From Lachnospiraceae bacterium (lineage in GTDB: Bacteria > Bacillota > Clostridia > Lachnospirales > Lachnospiraceae): a DNA stretch of 64,000 bases. The translations under genes were made by a program, and so were the position numbers. The DNA lies in the NCBI GenBank assembly GCA_910575445.1, contig CAJTFW010000006.1, positions 186,001 to 250,000 of the forward strand, given 5' to 3'. The notes beneath the pieces were generated by a model that worked only from the letters and a program-made list of their open reading frames with translations, had not been told where the DNA came from and searched no databases. Shown piece after piece: positions 53,290 through 61,935 of this stretch (positions are counted from its first letter, which is position 1; each line of letters begins with the position of its first letter).

Positions 53290-53946
53290 TTATTTTTCAG
53301 AAGGCAACGTGATACGCGGCAGGTTCCAGCGGTAGTGTGCAGCCAAAAAGCGAATCAACACTACAAGAAGTGAAGCAATCACCATCGCTGGAATCTGCCC
53401 AAATTCCCGGTAGATATAGACACAGCTAATCGCACCAGCAACCGAAGCACAGGCGTAGATATGTTTGACAAAGATATAGGGCGGTACACCAGCCATCATA
53501 TCCCGCAGAAGCCCTCCACCAACCCCAGTGAGTGTCCCTAGAAAGGTTAGAAGAAAGGTATTGTCAAGATATCCATATCGAATCCCTGTCGTAACTCCGA
53601 CGACGGTAAAGATGCCAAGACCAATCGAGTCCATCACAAGCATCGCTCTCTCATAAAATATCCCCAGTCTCCCCCGCGGCAGAGTCCTCTTAAAATAGAA
53701 TACCGAGAAGACCATAAGCGTGGTAAACAGTGCAACGACAACATAGACAGGGTCTATCAATGCGCCTGGCACATTGCCAAGGATAATATCCCTTGTCATC
53801 CCACCGCCAACCGATGTCACAACTCCCAATACACAGATTCCAAAAATATCCATCCCCCGACGAATCCCCACCATTGCGCCCGATGCAGCAAAAGCAATTG
53901 TTCCTGCAACCTCCATACAAAATACAATCAGACTTTGAATATCCAT
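53290..53946 (-). CDS. TRIC-type (UPF0126) cation channel family protein, intact copy
   Basis: The 218-residue membrane protein has seven predicted helices in two similar halves, each with a Gly-rich motif: GGGMTRDIILGNVPG and GGGLLRDMMAGVPP. This is the pattern of prokaryotic TRIC channels, which conduct K+ or Na+. It converges with the asparaginase gene. A near-identical but broken copy lies at 60416-60948 on the same strand. The start ATG is followed by DIQSLIVFCMEVAG. No clear ribosome site other than GGAG at about 8 bases is seen. Confidence 0.88.
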   Translation of the reverse strand: MDIQSLIVFCMEVAGTIAFAASGAMVGIRRGMDIFGICVLGVVTSVGGGMTRDIILGNVPGALIDPVYVVVALFTTLMVFSVFYFKRTLPRGRLGIFYERAMLVMDSIGLGIFTVVGVTTGIRYGYLDNTFLLTFLGTLTGVGGGLLRDMMAGVPPYIFVKHIYACASVAGAISCVYIYREFGQIPAMVIASLLVVLIRFLAAHYRWNLPRITLPSEK

Positions 53947-54104
53947 CGCTATATATTCTCCAATAACTTTTATTATAGAAAGATTTTATGATATTTTCAG
54001 GGGATTTGCAAATGGGAATTTTTTAGAGAACCGCGATAATTGCAGGTGAAAAATAACTGTGTTATAATTAAATACAGAAAAAATGGAAAAGAGGTGTTAG
54101 TATT

Positions 54105-54623
54105 TTGAAGCAAGAGAAAAAAGACAAATATGCAAAAGTGCTGCTTCATGTTTATCAGAGTGGTCTTCTTAAAATTGTATGGACAATATCTGGCTTTTCG
54201 CTTGGAATGAATCCTAACGGAAAGGAAATAGTTTCCGAATTAAAAGAAAAGGAATTTATAGATTATGCATTTTCTATTATTAAAATAGTTATGGAACTGG
54301 CAGAGGAAGAAACTATAGAAGATGTGTCCGAGACTGATTTGGAGATTGCCAGGGAAATTTACAAACAGGAAAAGGATTTAAAAAATCATCTCTATATAAA
54401 AAGAAATACCAAAATTCATTGTTTTAAACGTTTAGAAAGCCAGATTATTAGTTACAGAAAAGAAGAAAACCCCAAAGAGATTGAAGCAGATTCCGCTATT
54501 ATAAGGATGCTTATAGAGAAAGAGGATGAGGATACTTCTTGTGTATTTGAAATCTCTAGAAGAGATTTGGGAGAGATGATAGACTATTTAACAGAATTAA
54601 AAGAAAAACTGGATTCTATATAG
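54105..54623 (+). CDS. Hypothetical protein, first gene of a toxin-antitoxin-like operon
   Basis: The 172-residue soluble protein starts at a TTG, 8 bases after GAGGTG. It is helical, with one hydrophobic stretch (LLKIVWTISGFSLGMN) and many charged residues. I recognise no domain. It lies 14 bases before the DUF433 gene, so the three genes 54105-55467 form one unit. TTATAATTAAATA upstream provides a likely -10 box. It may be part of the module or an older neighbour. Confidence 0.5.
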   Translation: MKQEKKDKYAKVLLHVYQSGLLKIVWTISGFSLGMNPNGKEIVSELKEKEFIDYAFSIIKIVMELAEEETIEDVSETDLEIAREIYKQEKDLKNHLYIKRNTKIHCFKRLESQIISYRKEENPKEIEADSAIIRMLIEKEDEDTSCVFEISRRDLGEMIDYLTELKEKLDSI

Positions 54624-54637
54624 AAGAGGAAGAGAGT

Positions 54638-55060
54638 ATGAAAGAACTTTTGAGAGAAGATTCTCAAATGATTTTTCCTGAGACATGGAAATATACATAT
54701 AAAAGAAAAAGAGAATTTCATTCTGGTTTAGAGCAAGAGCAGCAGGCGTATAATAAAAATATGAAAAGTAAAATCATATTTTTTAAAAATGAGAGTACAA
54801 ATTATCAGCAAATTGAACAATATTTGAAAAAGATTGCAAAAGGATTTCAAAAAATTCAGATTGACGATAAAAAGCTTGGAGGTATGCCAGTGATAAAAAA
54901 TACCAGAATACCAGTAAGCTTGATTGTTGCGTGTTTTAAAGATGAGATGACTATTCAGGAGATTTGCAAGGAGTATCAGTTGACAGAAGAAGATGTTATA
55001 ACTGCGATGGAATATGTTATTGAAATTTTAGATACTCCATATCAGGAAGGATTGGAATGA
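54638..55060 (+). CDS. DUF433 antitoxin-like protein with N-terminal extension
   Basis: Residues 75-135 form a DUF433 domain (GGMPVIKNTRIPVSLIVACF, then EEICKEYQLT-like helix pair reading QEICKEYQLTEEDV), the DNA-binding or antitoxin part of DUF433/DUF5615 pairs. The first 70 residues are charged and unassigned, which is longer than usual. Ribosome site GAAGAGGAAGAG precedes the ATG. It overlaps the next gene by 4 bases (ATGA). Confidence 0.78.
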   Translation: MKELLREDSQMIFPETWKYTYKRKREFHSGLEQEQQAYNKNMKSKIIFFKNESTNYQQIEQYLKKIAKGFQKIQIDDKKLGGMPVIKNTRIPVSLIVACFKDEMTIQEICKEYQLTEEDVITAMEYVIEILDTPYQEGLE

Positions 55061-55467
55061 AGGTACTACTTGATGAAAATATTACTACAAAATCAGTTCC
55101 TGTATTAGAGAAATATGGACATGATGTAATTCATGTATTACACCGATTTGAAGCAGGGAGAAGCGATGAAGATGTGTTTCAACTGGCGTTACAAGAGGAG
55201 CGTGCATTAATTACATTAAATGGAAAAGATTTTGTAGTATTTATTCCGCCAAGGACAGAGCGTACATTGCATTATGGTCTGATTTGGTTAAGAGGATTTC
55301 TGGTGACGAATAAAAGTTATGAAAATGTAATGGATACGATAGGCTTTTTCCTGAAAAATAAAGGAGATTCCATAAAAAATACATATTATAATATGAGAAA
55401 AAAGGGAGATTCTTATGAATTGATTCAGCGTTTTCCTAAAGTAATAAAAAGCTTCACCGAATTTTAA
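55057..55467 (+). CDS. DUF5615 PIN-like toxin-type protein
   Basis: The 136-residue protein starts KVLLDENITTKSVPVLEKYG, with the Asp and Glu of the PIN-like fold, followed by RSDEDVFQLALQEERALITL and KDFVVF, and YGLIWLRG, all typical of DUF5615. Relatives are thought to be RNases kept in check by the upstream DUF433 protein. Nuclease activity is an inference from the fold. The stop codon lies at the very edge of a duplicated region that begins the two-component genes. Confidence 0.82.
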   Translation: MKVLLDENITTKSVPVLEKYGHDVIHVLHRFEAGRSDEDVFQLALQEERALITLNGKDFVVFIPPRTERTLHYGLIWLRGFLVTNKSYENVMDTIGFFLKNKGDSIKNTYYNMRKKGDSYELIQRFPKVIKSFTEF

Positions 55468-55484
55468 AGTAAAGGAACAAAGAA

Positions 55485-56098
55485 ATGAGCAATCAACACA
55501 ATATCCTGCTTGTAGAAGACGATGCAGAGATTAGTGAAATGTTAAAAAATTATCTAACAGCAGAAAACTACCATGTAGTCTGTTCATTTGACAGGAAAGA
55601 GGCTTGGACTTGGCTTAGGGGCAGATGACTATGTTACCAAGCCTTTCTCTGTGGTGGAAGTCCTGGCGCGGATTAAAGCCAATATTCGAAGAACCACGCA
55701 GTATGATGATACCAGAGAGGAAGCATCAGCTTTGTTGTGTGTGGGGGACTTGGTGATGAATCTGTCGGACTATACCGTTACCAAACATGGAGCTCCTGTC
55801 ACATTGACTGCAAAAGAATTTGAGATTCTAAAGCTATTACTTAAGAATCCATATTTTTACTGACCAAAAAGAACTGATGGAATTATCTGCACAGATTAAT
55901 GCGCTGTTAGAAAAACATCAGAAAATCAAAGTCGATTATTGCCGTTCTTTAATGGCTTCTAAAAAGATGCTCTCGAATATTTCCCATGATATTAAAACAC
56001 CTATGACTGTGCTTCTAGGTTATCTTGAACTGATGCGGCTACAGGGCGCATCTGATGAGATGCTCCAAAAGGCGGAACAGAAAGCCAATCCTGTGATG
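55485..56098 (+). pseudogene. Two-component regulator/kinase pseudogene (broken copy of 61936-63494)
   Basis: The start (ILLVEDDAEISEMLKNYLTA) is nearly identical to the intact regulator at 61936. A 155-base deletion between two GCTTG repeats (joint at 55602-55606) removes the phosphorylated Asp and shifts the frame. A second deletion of 265 bases between AATCCA repeats (joint at 55846-55851) removes the end of the DNA-binding domain and the start of the kinase. Kinase sequence with ISHDIKTP then runs to about 56098, where it meets unrelated toxin-like DNA. No functional product is possible. Confidence 0.9.
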
Positions 56099-56494
56099 TA
56101 TTATGATTCAAGGGGAAAATGCTTAGGGGAACTAGATGAGATAGATCTTGATAATAAGATATTTTATGAAGATAAGACTGCTAAAGGTTTAGATGTTATT
56201 AACCCCAGAACTGGTGAACCGATTCAAACTGCCCTTGAATTTGCTCTTAAGCAGATATATGGGAAGACAAAGAACAGGATTATTAATCTGTTTAATTCGA
56301 CAGGAACTCGGAAAGCAAAGACGAACAAAGTTGATAATGTACCTGATATAACAGAATTGTAAGAAATAAAAACATTTATTTTCCGGCTGGATGGAGATAG
56401 TGTTGAATTAAGAGCAGCTGTACAAGAGAGTATAGAAAGATTGCAAGTAGAATTTCCAGATTATACATTTGATGCAACATTTGGAAATCATTAG
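56088..56494 (+). pseudogene. C-terminal domain of a polymorphic toxin, fused to kinase remnant, with a stop codon
   Basis: After the kinase remnant the frame continues in the same phase: NPVMYYDSRGKCLGELDEID, then FYEDKTAKGL and TALEFALKQIYGKTKNRIIN. This looks like a nuclease-type C-terminal domain of Rhs/LXG-type toxins, where Glu-Asp-Lys forms the active site. A TAA at 56360 interrupts it, but the same frame continues (EIKTFIFRLDGDSVELRAAV) to TAG at 56492, so the stop is a recent point change. There is no secretion or N-terminal part. The gene at 56561 is the likely immunity gene. Confidence 0.6.
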
Positions 56495-56560
56495 ATATTT
56501 AATAGCAATTTCATGCGCAATATTTTGTTTTGACTTATTCTGGGTAGAGGAAATAATCGT

Positions 56561-56896
56561 ATGTCAGTATGTTTAATGGTAAGTAATCCTATTAGTAAAG
56601 AGGAAGATGAATTTTATGTGCCTATTGCAACTGAACAGGTATTTCAAGAGTTTTGGATGCCAATAATTGAAATGTTGGATTTGCAGTGGGTAAAATGTTT
56701 TCAAGGTGGAATAGAAGTTGGGAAAGAGGATTTTAGATCAATATTAAAAGAACTTGAAGAGATCAAATTGTGGATCGGTAAAAATATGAATAATGAAAGG
56801 GGGAAACAAATGATTAAAAGATTGGATAATTTAAGTAAAGAATTAACTTTACTATTAGAAAATGCAAGAGAGAGCGTAAAAGTATATATAGGATAA
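56561..56896 (+). CDS. Probable immunity protein for the toxin domain
   Basis: The 111-residue acidic, helical protein lies 66 bases after the toxin-like domain, the usual place of an immunity gene, with ribosome site AGAGGAAA. Its middle reads EQVFQEFWMPIIEMLDLQWV. I do not recognise a named immunity family; the call rests on position, size and charge. Confidence 0.5.
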   Translation: MSVCLMVSNPISKEEDEFYVPIATEQVFQEFWMPIIEMLDLQWVKCFQGGIEVGKEDFRSILKELEEIKLWIGKNMNNERGKQMIKRLDNLSKELTLLLENARESVKVYIG

Positions 56897-56950
56897 GTAG
56901 GCTTTCGGGATCTTGATCTTGCTGACAAAAACTTAGCGCTTGGCTGAACA

Positions 56951-57053
56951 GTGCTTTCTTACTACTGGTATGATCTGTCCGGGAACCTGCTTGAGAAAGC
57001 GGAACCGATCCCGGAGGAAGACGGCAGGCAGTTCTTCGGTCGCACCTCCTATA
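56951..57053 (+). other. Gene fragment cut by the IS3-family element
   Basis: A coding-like stretch (SYYWYDLSGNLLEKAEPIPE, then GRQFFGRTSY) reaches the left end of the insertion sequence. It has no start and no recognised family. Confidence 0.3.
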
Positions 57054-57132
57054 TGAGATGCTATAATAAAGTTGTAACATGAAACAGGAAATAAATGATA
57101 TACTTCAATAAAGGTAAAGGAAGGTGTTACAC

Positions 57133-57393
57133 ATGCCAAAGACAAAGGTCTATGAACCAGAATTCAAAAAGAAAATCATACAGCTATATTTAGAACAAGG
57201 ACGCACAATAAAAAGTCTAAACGAAGAATACCAGCTAGATGATGGAACGGTTCGTAAATGGGTGTGGGCTTTCCAGGAAGAATGCGAAACTGACCCAGAC
57301 TTAAACGATACGAAAAATCTTTATGAGGAAAACCGCAAACTGCGCAGAGAACTGAAGGAAAAGAAAAAGGAAATTGCATTCTTAAAAAAGTAG
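57133..57393 (+). CDS. IS3-family transposase orfA
   Basis: The 86-residue protein has a helix-turn-helix (EFKKKIIQLYLEQGRTIKSL, then DDGTVRKWVWAF) and a C-terminal leucine zipper ending KEIAFLKK, as in IS3 OrfA, which binds the IS ends. The ATG at 57133 follows AAGGAAGG. The final codons form the slippery site A6G for a -1 shift into orfB. Confidence 0.85.
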   Translation: MPKTKVYEPEFKKKIIQLYLEQGRTIKSLNEEYQLDDGTVRKWVWAFQEECETDPDLNDTKNLYEENRKLRRELKEKKKEIAFLKK

Positions 57394-58269
57394 CTGCATT
57401 CTTCGCAAAGGAAATCGATGAGACCAGTACCAGTTTATTGACAAACATAAGATGACATTCGGTGTTTGCTGGCTTTTGCGCCGGATGGGTATCTGCCCAA
57501 ATGCCTATTATCATTACAGAAAGGATAGAAAAGCGGAATATAGAGAGCAAAAAGAACAGTTAAAAGATAAGATTCTCAAAATATATCATGAATACTCTGG
57601 AAATCCAGGATACCGGATGATGAGGGTTTATTTGCTGCGGGCAAAAATAAGCCTGAGCTATGCAACGATATTAAAATATATGCGGGAATTGGGCATCCGC
57701 TCCACGGTGACACTCAAAAAGCCAGCCTATAAAAAGGGGGATTGCTATAAAAAGTTTGAAAATCATTTGAACCGGGAATTTCATGCAGAAAAACCAAATG
57801 AGAAATGGTGTATGAATTTTACCTATATTTTGATGGAAGAAAGCGTTATAACTGCAGCATCATAGACCTGTATGACAGAGCTATGGTGGCAACTTTAAAC
57901 AGCAGCCATATGGATGTAGAGCTGGCTGTGCAAACGCTGAAGATAGGCGTAGAAAGAAATCATCATCTCCAAGGTCTGCTGCTGCACAGTGTTCAAGGCT
58001 CATGGTATACTTCACGTACATTTACCAATTTCTGTAAAGAAGTTGGAGTATTGCAGAGCATGAGTAAAGCTGGGTGTCCTTACGACAATTCACCAATGGA
58101 ACGTTTTTATGGAACATTCAAAGCAGAATTTATTCGTAAACATCGTTTTTCATCAGATGAGGAACTAAATAAAGCAACTATGGAGTATGTATATGTTTAT
58201 TACAATCATACACGTCCGCATTCCTTCAATGGATATCAGACACCATTTGAAAAGAGAGCTCAAGCATAA
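57394..58269 (+). pseudogene. IS3-family transposase orfB with frameshifts and changed catalytic residues
   Basis: The integrase-type reading is split by shifts near 57418 and 57840. In the DDE centre the first Asp is Asn (KWCMNFTYI for MDFTYI), and the second is Val (HSVQGSWYTS for HSDQGSQYTS); the Glu in DNSPMERFYGTFK remains. A transposase with two of three catalytic residues lost cannot act. The shift near 57840 and both changes also occur in the copy at 59841-60360. Confidence 0.85.
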
Positions 58270-58365
58270 TTACTGGCAATTATTTCCTTATGAGTGTTAC
58301 AAAAATGCTTGACCATCTCAGGTTAGTACACTAAGAATAAGTGGATTATCAGAAAGGAAATAAAG

Positions 58366-58950
58366 ATGAATTGCCAAATGGTTATATGTTTGTATTTAAA
58401 TGGATATTTAACTACTGATGAATTTGAAAATTATTTTTATAATAATATGGAACAGTTTCAAAATGAATTGCCGGATTTAGTATATGAGGAGTTATTATGT
58501 ACAAATTTTTCATCCAAAATCGAAAGTATAAGTTTGGTGACTTTTTTGAAACAATATATTTTATCAAATAATCCTACTTTATATAATATGATATCTGATG
58601 CATATATTGAACGGTTTATAGAAAAGAATAATGGCGAGATAGTTGATATATTGAAGAAAAGATACCAACCAAAGAAAAGTATCAGAATAGATTGCAAAAA
58701 AATAAACACAGAGGAAGAATTTATTAGGCAATTAAAAAAGGAATTAAATTTATCAACATTATCAGGATTAAATTGGATGGCAATGAATGACTTGTATTAT
58801 GATATTATTTTTCCAGAAAGATTGGAATTTATAAACTGGAATGATTTTGAGGAGAGAATACCGCAATGTGCAGTACAATTAAAAAAATTTTTAAGCAAGG
58901 TAGATAAAAATAATTGTTATATAATAGGCCCCCAATTATCATCTGTATGA
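58366..58950 (+). CDS. Two-domain immunity protein with C-terminal barstar-like domain
   Basis: The 194-residue protein has ribosome site AAAGGAA. Residues 1-70 (YLNGYLTTDEFENYFYNNME) resemble small immunity proteins of bacterial toxin systems. Residues 105-190 resemble barstar, the barnase inhibitor: SIRIDCKKINTEEEFIRQLK, then GLNWMAMNDLYYD and a Trp-containing end FINWNDFE. Such fused immunity proteins protect against toxins of neighbours. No toxin gene for it is present, so it may be an orphan. The family calls are by eye. Confidence 0.6.
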   Translation: MNCQMVICLYLNGYLTTDEFENYFYNNMEQFQNELPDLVYEELLCTNFSSKIESISLVTFLKQYILSNNPTLYNMISDAYIERFIEKNNGEIVDILKKRYQPKKSIRIDCKKINTEEEFIRQLKKELNLSTLSGLNWMAMNDLYYDIIFPERLEFINWNDFEERIPQCAVQLKKFLSKVDKNNCYIIGPQLSSV

Positions 58951-59223
58951 TGGGAATAAAATGCAGGAAATCGCAGGCATACTGCCAGGACGATGATACT
59001 CCTAGCTCACTCCAATAGATGGTTTGTGCAGATTCAGGATATCTGTTATCTCTATAGCTTGTGTGAAAACCGTCTGGATAAAAGAAAATGGGGAAAGCAG
59101 AAAAAATCGTTATAATATAGAAAAAACGAGTTATGAAAAAGGGCTACATAATAAAAGTGAATTAAAAAGACTACACTTTTAAAGGAGACTGGAGAAGGCA
59201 GAGACTGGGAGATGTTGGAACTT

Positions 59224-59668
59224 ATGGTATTTGATGCCTATGAGTATACGCCTCTGTAGTTTGTAAGGAAAAGTGCTCTGGCGCGGGATATGATGAAAGC
59301 ATTACAAAAATATTTTAATATGACAGCTAAAACACAGCTTCGTTACCGGATGACAGATGGTTTCGGGCTTCGTGATGTGCGTCTGGAATCCATTATGTAT
59401 GCGGAATGTAGCGGACATACGGACATCGTTCATATGAGGGATCAGACTGCATTTCAAGATGCATGGGACGCTGAAATTCTATGAAGAGGAATGGAGTAGC
59501 TACGGCTTTCTCAGGACACATAAAAATTACTTAGTTAATGTAAAATACATCATGGAAGTTGGTGCCAGAACAATAAGGCTTTCTAATGATATAGAGTTGG
59601 ATATGGGGAAAAACAGGAGAAAGAAGATAGCAGAATTGGTAAAACAAGAGAAAGAGAGGACAGGATAA
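59224..59668 (+). pseudogene. LytTR response regulator remnant
   Basis: The frame carries the end of a receiver domain (VFDAYEYTPL, then an in-frame TAG where Arg is expected, FVRKSALARDMMKALQKYF) and a LytTR domain (DVRLESIMYAECSGHTDIVH). One extra base near 59460 shifts the frame; the continuation MHGTLKFYEEEWSSYGFLRTH ends at 59668. The N-terminus is missing. It was an AgrA-type regulator. Confidence 0.7.
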
Positions 59669-59681
59669 AATTACAGGATAT

Positions 59682-59792
59682 ATTATAAATGCATTGTCAG
59701 CGGCAATTGCAATGGAGTATATAAACCATGCTTTCTGCAAAAAATATAAAGGATTCCCTGGGCTGGTTCTCAGCCTGCTAGGATTTGTTTGA
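59682..59792 (+). pseudogene. N-terminal fragment of a membrane sensor kinase, cut by IS copy 2
   Basis: About 36 codons (INALSAAIAMEYINHAFCKK, then FPGLVLSLLGFV) look like the first membrane segment of the kinase that follows LytTR regulators. The frame ends in the terminal repeat of the IS at 59790. Confidence 0.45.
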
Positions 59793-60420
59793 GATGGTCA
59801 AGCATTTTTGTAACACTCATAAGGAAATAATTGCCAGTAATTATGCTTGTGCTTTCTTTTCAAATGGTGTCTGATATCCATTGAAGGAATGGGGACGTGT
59901 ATGATTGTAATAAACATATACATACTCCATAGTTGCTTTATTTAGTTCCTCATCTGATGAAAAACGATGTTTACGAATAAATTCTGCTTTGAATGTTCCA
60001 TAAAAACGTTCCATTGGTGAATTGTCGTAAGGACACCCAGCTTTACTCATGCTCTGCAATACTCCAGCTTCTTTACAGAAATTGGTAAATGTACGTGAAG
60101 TATACTGTGAGCCTTGAACACTGTGCAGCAGCAGACCTTGGAGATGATGATTTCTTTCTAAGCCTATCTTCAGCGTCTGTACAGCCAGCTCTGCATCGAT
60201 ATGGCTGCTGTTTAAAGTTGCCACCACAGCTCTATCATACAGGTCTATGATGCTGCAGTTATAACGCTTTCTTCCATCAAAATATAGGTAAAATTCATAC
60301 ACCATTTCTCATTTGGTTTTTCTGCATGAAATTCCCGGTTCAAATGATTTTCAAACTTTTTATAGCAATCCCCCTTTTTATAGACTGGCTTTTTGGATGT
60401 CATCGTGGAGCGGATGCCCA
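59790..60420 (-). mobile_element. IS3-family insertion sequence, copy 2, truncated
   Basis: The right end of the element (TGAGATGGTCAAGC at 59790) and about half of orfB are present on the minus strand, nearly identical to copy 1. The left half including orfA is missing. It carries the same Asp-to-Asn and Asp-to-Val changes and the same frameshift as copy 1. At 60415-60427 it is joined to the TRIC pseudogene through a short sequence common to both. Confidence 0.87.
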
Positions 60421-60948
60421 ATTCCCGGTAGATATAGATACAGCTAATCGCGCCAGCGACGGAAGCGCAGGCGTAGATATGTTTGACAAAGATATAGGGC
60501 GGTACACCAGCCATCATATCCCGCAGAAGCCCACCACCAACACCAGTAAGTGTCCCTAGAAAGGTCAAAAGAAAGGTGTTATCAAGATATCCATATCGAA
60601 TCCCTGTCGTAACTCCTACGACTGTAAAGATGCCAAGACCAATCGAGTCCATCACAAGCATCGCTCTCTCATAAAATATCCCTAGTCTCCCCCGTGGCAA
60701 TGTCCTCTTAAAATAGAATACCGTAAGCGTGGTAAACAATGCAACGACAACATAGATAGGGTCTATCAATGCGCCTGGCACATTGCCGAGGATAATATCC
60801 CGCGTCATACCACCGCCGACTGATGCCACAACTCCCAATACACAGATTCCGAAAATATCCATCCCCCGACGAATCCCAACAAAAGCAATCGTCCCGGCTA
60901 CTTCCATACAAAATACAATTAGATTTTGAATTTGCAAATGGGAAATTT
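60416..60948 (-). pseudogene. TRIC-type channel pseudogene (broken copy of 53290-53946)
   Basis: The sequence is nearly identical to the intact gene but has three deletions: 65 bases removing the start codon, 18 bases removing six residues (AASGAM) and 9 bases removing three residues. The last 45 or so codons are replaced by IS3 sequence, joined at CGGGAATTGGGCA, giving an in-frame chimera. It cannot form a normal channel. Confidence 0.9.
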
Positions 60949-61115
60949 TTTTAAAGAATAGTTGTGGTAAAAGGGACACTAGGACGGGATGGGTCGTTCT
61001 AATTTTTGCCACGTCTTTTTTACCTGGATGTTCAAACGATTAAGGAAAAATAGTGGGTTACTGCCCTGGCAAAAGTGTGGTATACTCTGGGAGAGGACAG
61101 AAGGGAGGAGAGCCC

Positions 61116-61874
61116 ATGGATTATCAGGAATTATTGCGGAAACGGGATGCTTATCAGGAAGGAAAGCATCTTATACCAGAGCTGACCATTACCAGCTATG
61201 AGCGGGCGTTTGAGATAGAATATACCCATCATTCCACGGCCATAGAGGGGAATACTCTGACGCTGATGGAGACAAAGCTGGTGCTGGAAGACGGGATTAG
61301 TGTGGGCGGCAAGAACCTGCGGGAAATCTACGAACAGGTGAACCACCAAAAAGCATTCCGGTATGTGAAGAACCGTATTGAAGAAGGGTGCGCTCTGGAT
61401 GAAAAGACCGTCAAGGATATCCATGCCATGCTGATGGAAAATATCCTGGTAGGCGGAGTCTACCGGAATGTGGATGTATACATTTCCGGTGCGCAGCATA
61501 TGCCGCCTTCTCCCAACGATATGTACCGCCAGGTGAAAGATTTTTATGCGGATCTGTCCTGGAAGGAACAGCAGCTGAACCTGATCGAGCTGGCGGCATG
61601 GACCCATGCGGAGTTTGTAAAGATTCATCCATTTCCAGACGGTAACGGCAGAACCTCCAGGCTTATCATGAACTATCAGCTGATGGCAAACGGCTTCGCG
61701 CCCATATCCATCGCAAAGGAGAACCGTCTGGACTACTTTAATGCGTTGGAAGCCTATGCGGTGGAGGGAAATATCGCACCATTTGCAGAGATGATCGCAG
61801 AGTTAGAGGAAGTACAGCTTGACCGGTATCTTGTCATGATCGAGCAAGCTCAGGGAATAAGCCAGCAGCTATAA
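61116..61874 (+). CDS. Fic/DOC family protein
   Basis: The 252-residue protein has the full Fic motif HPFPDGNGRTSR at residues 171-182, with the catalytic His, and an N-terminal inhibitory helix motif STAIEGN at 40-46, so it is a class II Fic. Such enzymes add AMP to target proteins and hold themselves inactive through the Glu of the motif. The ATG at 61116 follows GGGAGGAG; a longer frame from 61053 lacks a site. It lies between the TRIC pseudogene and the intact two-component genes, the same place that the DUF433/DUF5615 operon has in the other copy. Confidence 0.9.
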   Translation: MDYQELLRKRDAYQEGKHLIPELTITSYERAFEIEYTHHSTAIEGNTLTLMETKLVLEDGISVGGKNLREIYEQVNHQKAFRYVKNRIEEGCALDEKTVKDIHAMLMENILVGGVYRNVDVYISGAQHMPPSPNDMYRQVKDFYADLSWKEQQLNLIELAAWTHAEFVKIHPFPDGNGRTSRLIMNYQLMANGFAPISIAKENRLDYFNALEAYAVEGNIAPFAEMIAELEEVQLDRYLVMIEQAQGISQQL

Positions 61875-61935
61875 AACGGAATCATAATTGACAAAATATA
61901 GACATAACAGAATTCTAAAGTAAAGGAACAAAGAA

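Larger units (their letters stand above)
57054..58320 (+). mobile_element. IS3-family insertion sequence (IS150-like), copy 1, inactive
   Basis: The ends start TGAGATG at 57054 and finish CATCTCA at 58320, and the first and last 44 bases are imperfect inverted repeats. Inside are orfA and a damaged orfB with a slippery AAAAAAG at the overlap, as in IS3 elements. No matching target duplication flanks it. A second, truncated copy in the opposite direction lies at 59790-60420. Confidence 0.85.
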
